A DNA stretch of 5,888 bases from Bacteroidales bacterium (GTDB lineage Bacteria; Bacteroidota; Bacteroidia; Bacteroidales; JAGOPY01), in NCBI GenBank assembly GCA_030638325.1, contig DAOWEV010000031.1:1-5888 (forward strand), read 5' to 3'. Below the pieces are notes generated by a model. It saw nothing but the letters and a program-made list of their open reading frames with translations, made no database searches and was not told the DNA's origin. This document shows positions 5,411 through 5,888 of this stretch, one piece after another. How positions within the stretch are numbered: position 1 is the first letter of the stretch; each line of letters starts with the position of its first letter. A program made the position numbers and the translations under genes.

Positions 5411-5567
5411 GTCATTCGATGGTCATTCAATAGTCATTCAATGGTCATTCAATAGTCATTCAATGGTCATTCAATAGTCATTCGATGGTCATTCAATAGT
5501 CATTCGATGGTCATTCAATAGTCATTCGATGGTCATTCAATAGTCATTCAATGGTCATTTAAATGAC
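5411..5567. repeat. 11-bp tandem array with 22-bp alternating units, ending in a palindrome
   Basis: Thirteen 11-bp units run without gaps from 5411 to 5553. Odd units are GTCATTCRATG and even units are always GTCATTCAATA, so the true repeat is a 22-bp dimer present about six and a half times. The only variation is A or G at position 8, and only in odd units (G in units 1, 7, 9 and 11). The fourteenth unit diverges and becomes the left half of the perfect palindrome GTCATTTAAATGAC (5554-5567). TAG on the plus strand and TGA on the minus strand, cycling through all frames, exclude coding. Eleven base pairs is close to one helical turn, so equivalent bases lie on nearly the same face of the DNA. 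The order is direct and without spacers, unlike CRISPR. Function is unknown. Confidence 0.95.
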
Positions 5568-5700
5568 GCGAAGCAAATGACAAAAGAGAACTTAATAATA
5601 TAACAAGATTAGTTTTCACTTTAATTGCAGCTAAATAATTACCGTTTATTAATAAAAACCTTATTTTCAACCATTAACCTTAGTAGGTATCTCAATTTAC
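5568..5700. other. Gene-free stretch upstream of the secreted-protein promoter
   Basis: AT-rich DNA without a convincing reading frame. It contains two inverted copies of the TAAGGTT heptamer (AACCTTA at 5657-5663 and 5676-5682), the second ending 18 bp before the promoter that starts at 5701. These are possible regulator-binding sites for the gene at 5785; nothing else is recognised. Confidence 0.5.
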
Positions 5701-5731
5701 TTGACATAGGGCAAAAAACAATGTATCTTTA
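5701..5731 (+). promoter_or_regulatory. Candidate Bacteroidota-type promoter for the gene at 5785
   Basis: TTGAC at 5701 and TATCTTTA at 5724-5731 resemble the -33 (TTG) and -7 (TAnnTTTG, seven of eight positions) elements, with 20 bases between TTG and the -7 box, within the expected spacing. The implied start near 5738 gives a leader of about 47 nt that contains the perfect palindrome TTGCATGCAA (5746-5755). Confidence 0.65.
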
Positions 5732-5784
5732 CAACTTTAGAATATTTGCATGCAAGTCGATTAGCCAGTTAAACCCAATTCAAA

Positions 5785-5888
5785 ATGTTTTTTAAGCCTT
5801 TTTCTTTCAAGAAAATATTCCCAAAAATAATTCTGTGCTGTATTTTGATGTTTTACTTTGGCTTAGGGGGTTTTCCCCAGGGATCTTC
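5785..5888 (+). CDS. N-terminus of a probable secreted or membrane-anchored protein, 3'-truncated by window edge
   Basis: The ATG at 5785 opens a frame that runs to the window end; 34 full codons are visible. An in-frame TAA at 5770-5772 rules out an earlier start. The visible peptide begins MFFKPFSFKKIFPK, a basic n-region with lysines at 4, 9, 10 and 14, followed by a hydrophobic stretch at about residues 15-30 (IILCCILMFYFGLGGF), then PQGS. This is the form of a Sec signal peptide or a first membrane anchor. The cysteines at 18 and 19 do not fit a lipobox, because the preceding residues are I-I-L. A good promoter lies just upstream. In Bacteroidota many such proteins are outer-membrane or type IX-secreted, but nothing after the signal is visible, so no function can be given. 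Confidence 0.65.
   Translation, partial: MFFKPFSFKKIFPKIILCCILMFYFGLGGFPQGS

Noticed and set aside
5403..5433. AGGAGG followed by ATG GTC ATT CAA TAG, a possible leader peptide, with the same mini-frame in all six dimers
   Set aside because: The four-residue frame is a by-product of the 22-bp repeat, and Bacteroidota do not generally rely on Shine-Dalgarno sequences.
5411..5567. Possible CRISPR array
   Set aside because: The 11-bp units are contiguous with no unique spacers, and there are no cas genes in the window.
5411..5567. Possible iterons of a replication origin near rpmH
   Set aside because: No DnaA-box-like TTATNCACA cluster and no dnaA or rep gene was seen; the regular direct repeats alone do not support an origin.
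5785..5888. Lipoprotein signal at the paired cysteines
   Set aside because: The residues before the cysteines (I-I-L) do not form a lipobox, and the cysteines lie within the hydrophobic core.

Overview
The window looks like a chromosomal segment of a Bacteroidota bacterium. The evidence is the ribosomal protein L34 sequence, the perfect or near-perfect TAnnTTTG-type -7 promoter boxes, the lack of Shine-Dalgarno sequences before the genes, and the AT-rich intergenic DNA full of short degenerate tandem repeats. No phage, insertion sequence, CRISPR array or tRNA was seen.

Layout. Positions 2-703 (+) hold the C-terminal part of a CDP-glycerol glycerophosphotransferase family protein whose start lies outside the window. 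It converges, across a perfect 11-bp palindrome, on a minus-strand gene group that reads, in transcription order, yfhO-like membrane protein (4604-2157), GT2 glycosyltransferase (2024-1122) and tagD-type glycerol-3-phosphate cytidylyltransferase (1110-727). Upstream of these, also on the minus strand, is the short gene rpmH (5093-4950), which has its own promoter and a strong terminator. A gene-poor stretch of about 690 bp follows. At 5785 a plus-strand gene begins behind a good Bacteroidota-type promoter; only its signal-peptide-like N-terminus is visible before the window ends.

How the genes fit together. TagD makes CDP-glycerol and the convergent transferase belongs to the family that uses CDP-glycerol (or a related CDP-polyol) to add polyol phosphate to a surface glycan. 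With a GT2 enzyme and a YfhO-type (GT-C-like) membrane protein beside them, this is probably the edge of a locus that builds or decorates a surface polysaccharide. Products and substrates are inferred from families.

The most unusual content is intergenic. There are three kinds of short tandem arrays: AT-rich heptamers and octamers at 2036-2170 that fold into a long hairpin and supply the yfhO-like stop codon; a purine-rich degenerate heptamer array at 4713-4866; and a very regular 11-bp array at 5411-5553 whose units alternate between two types and which ends in a perfect palindrome. The octamer and 11-mer arrays share the core CATTCAAT.
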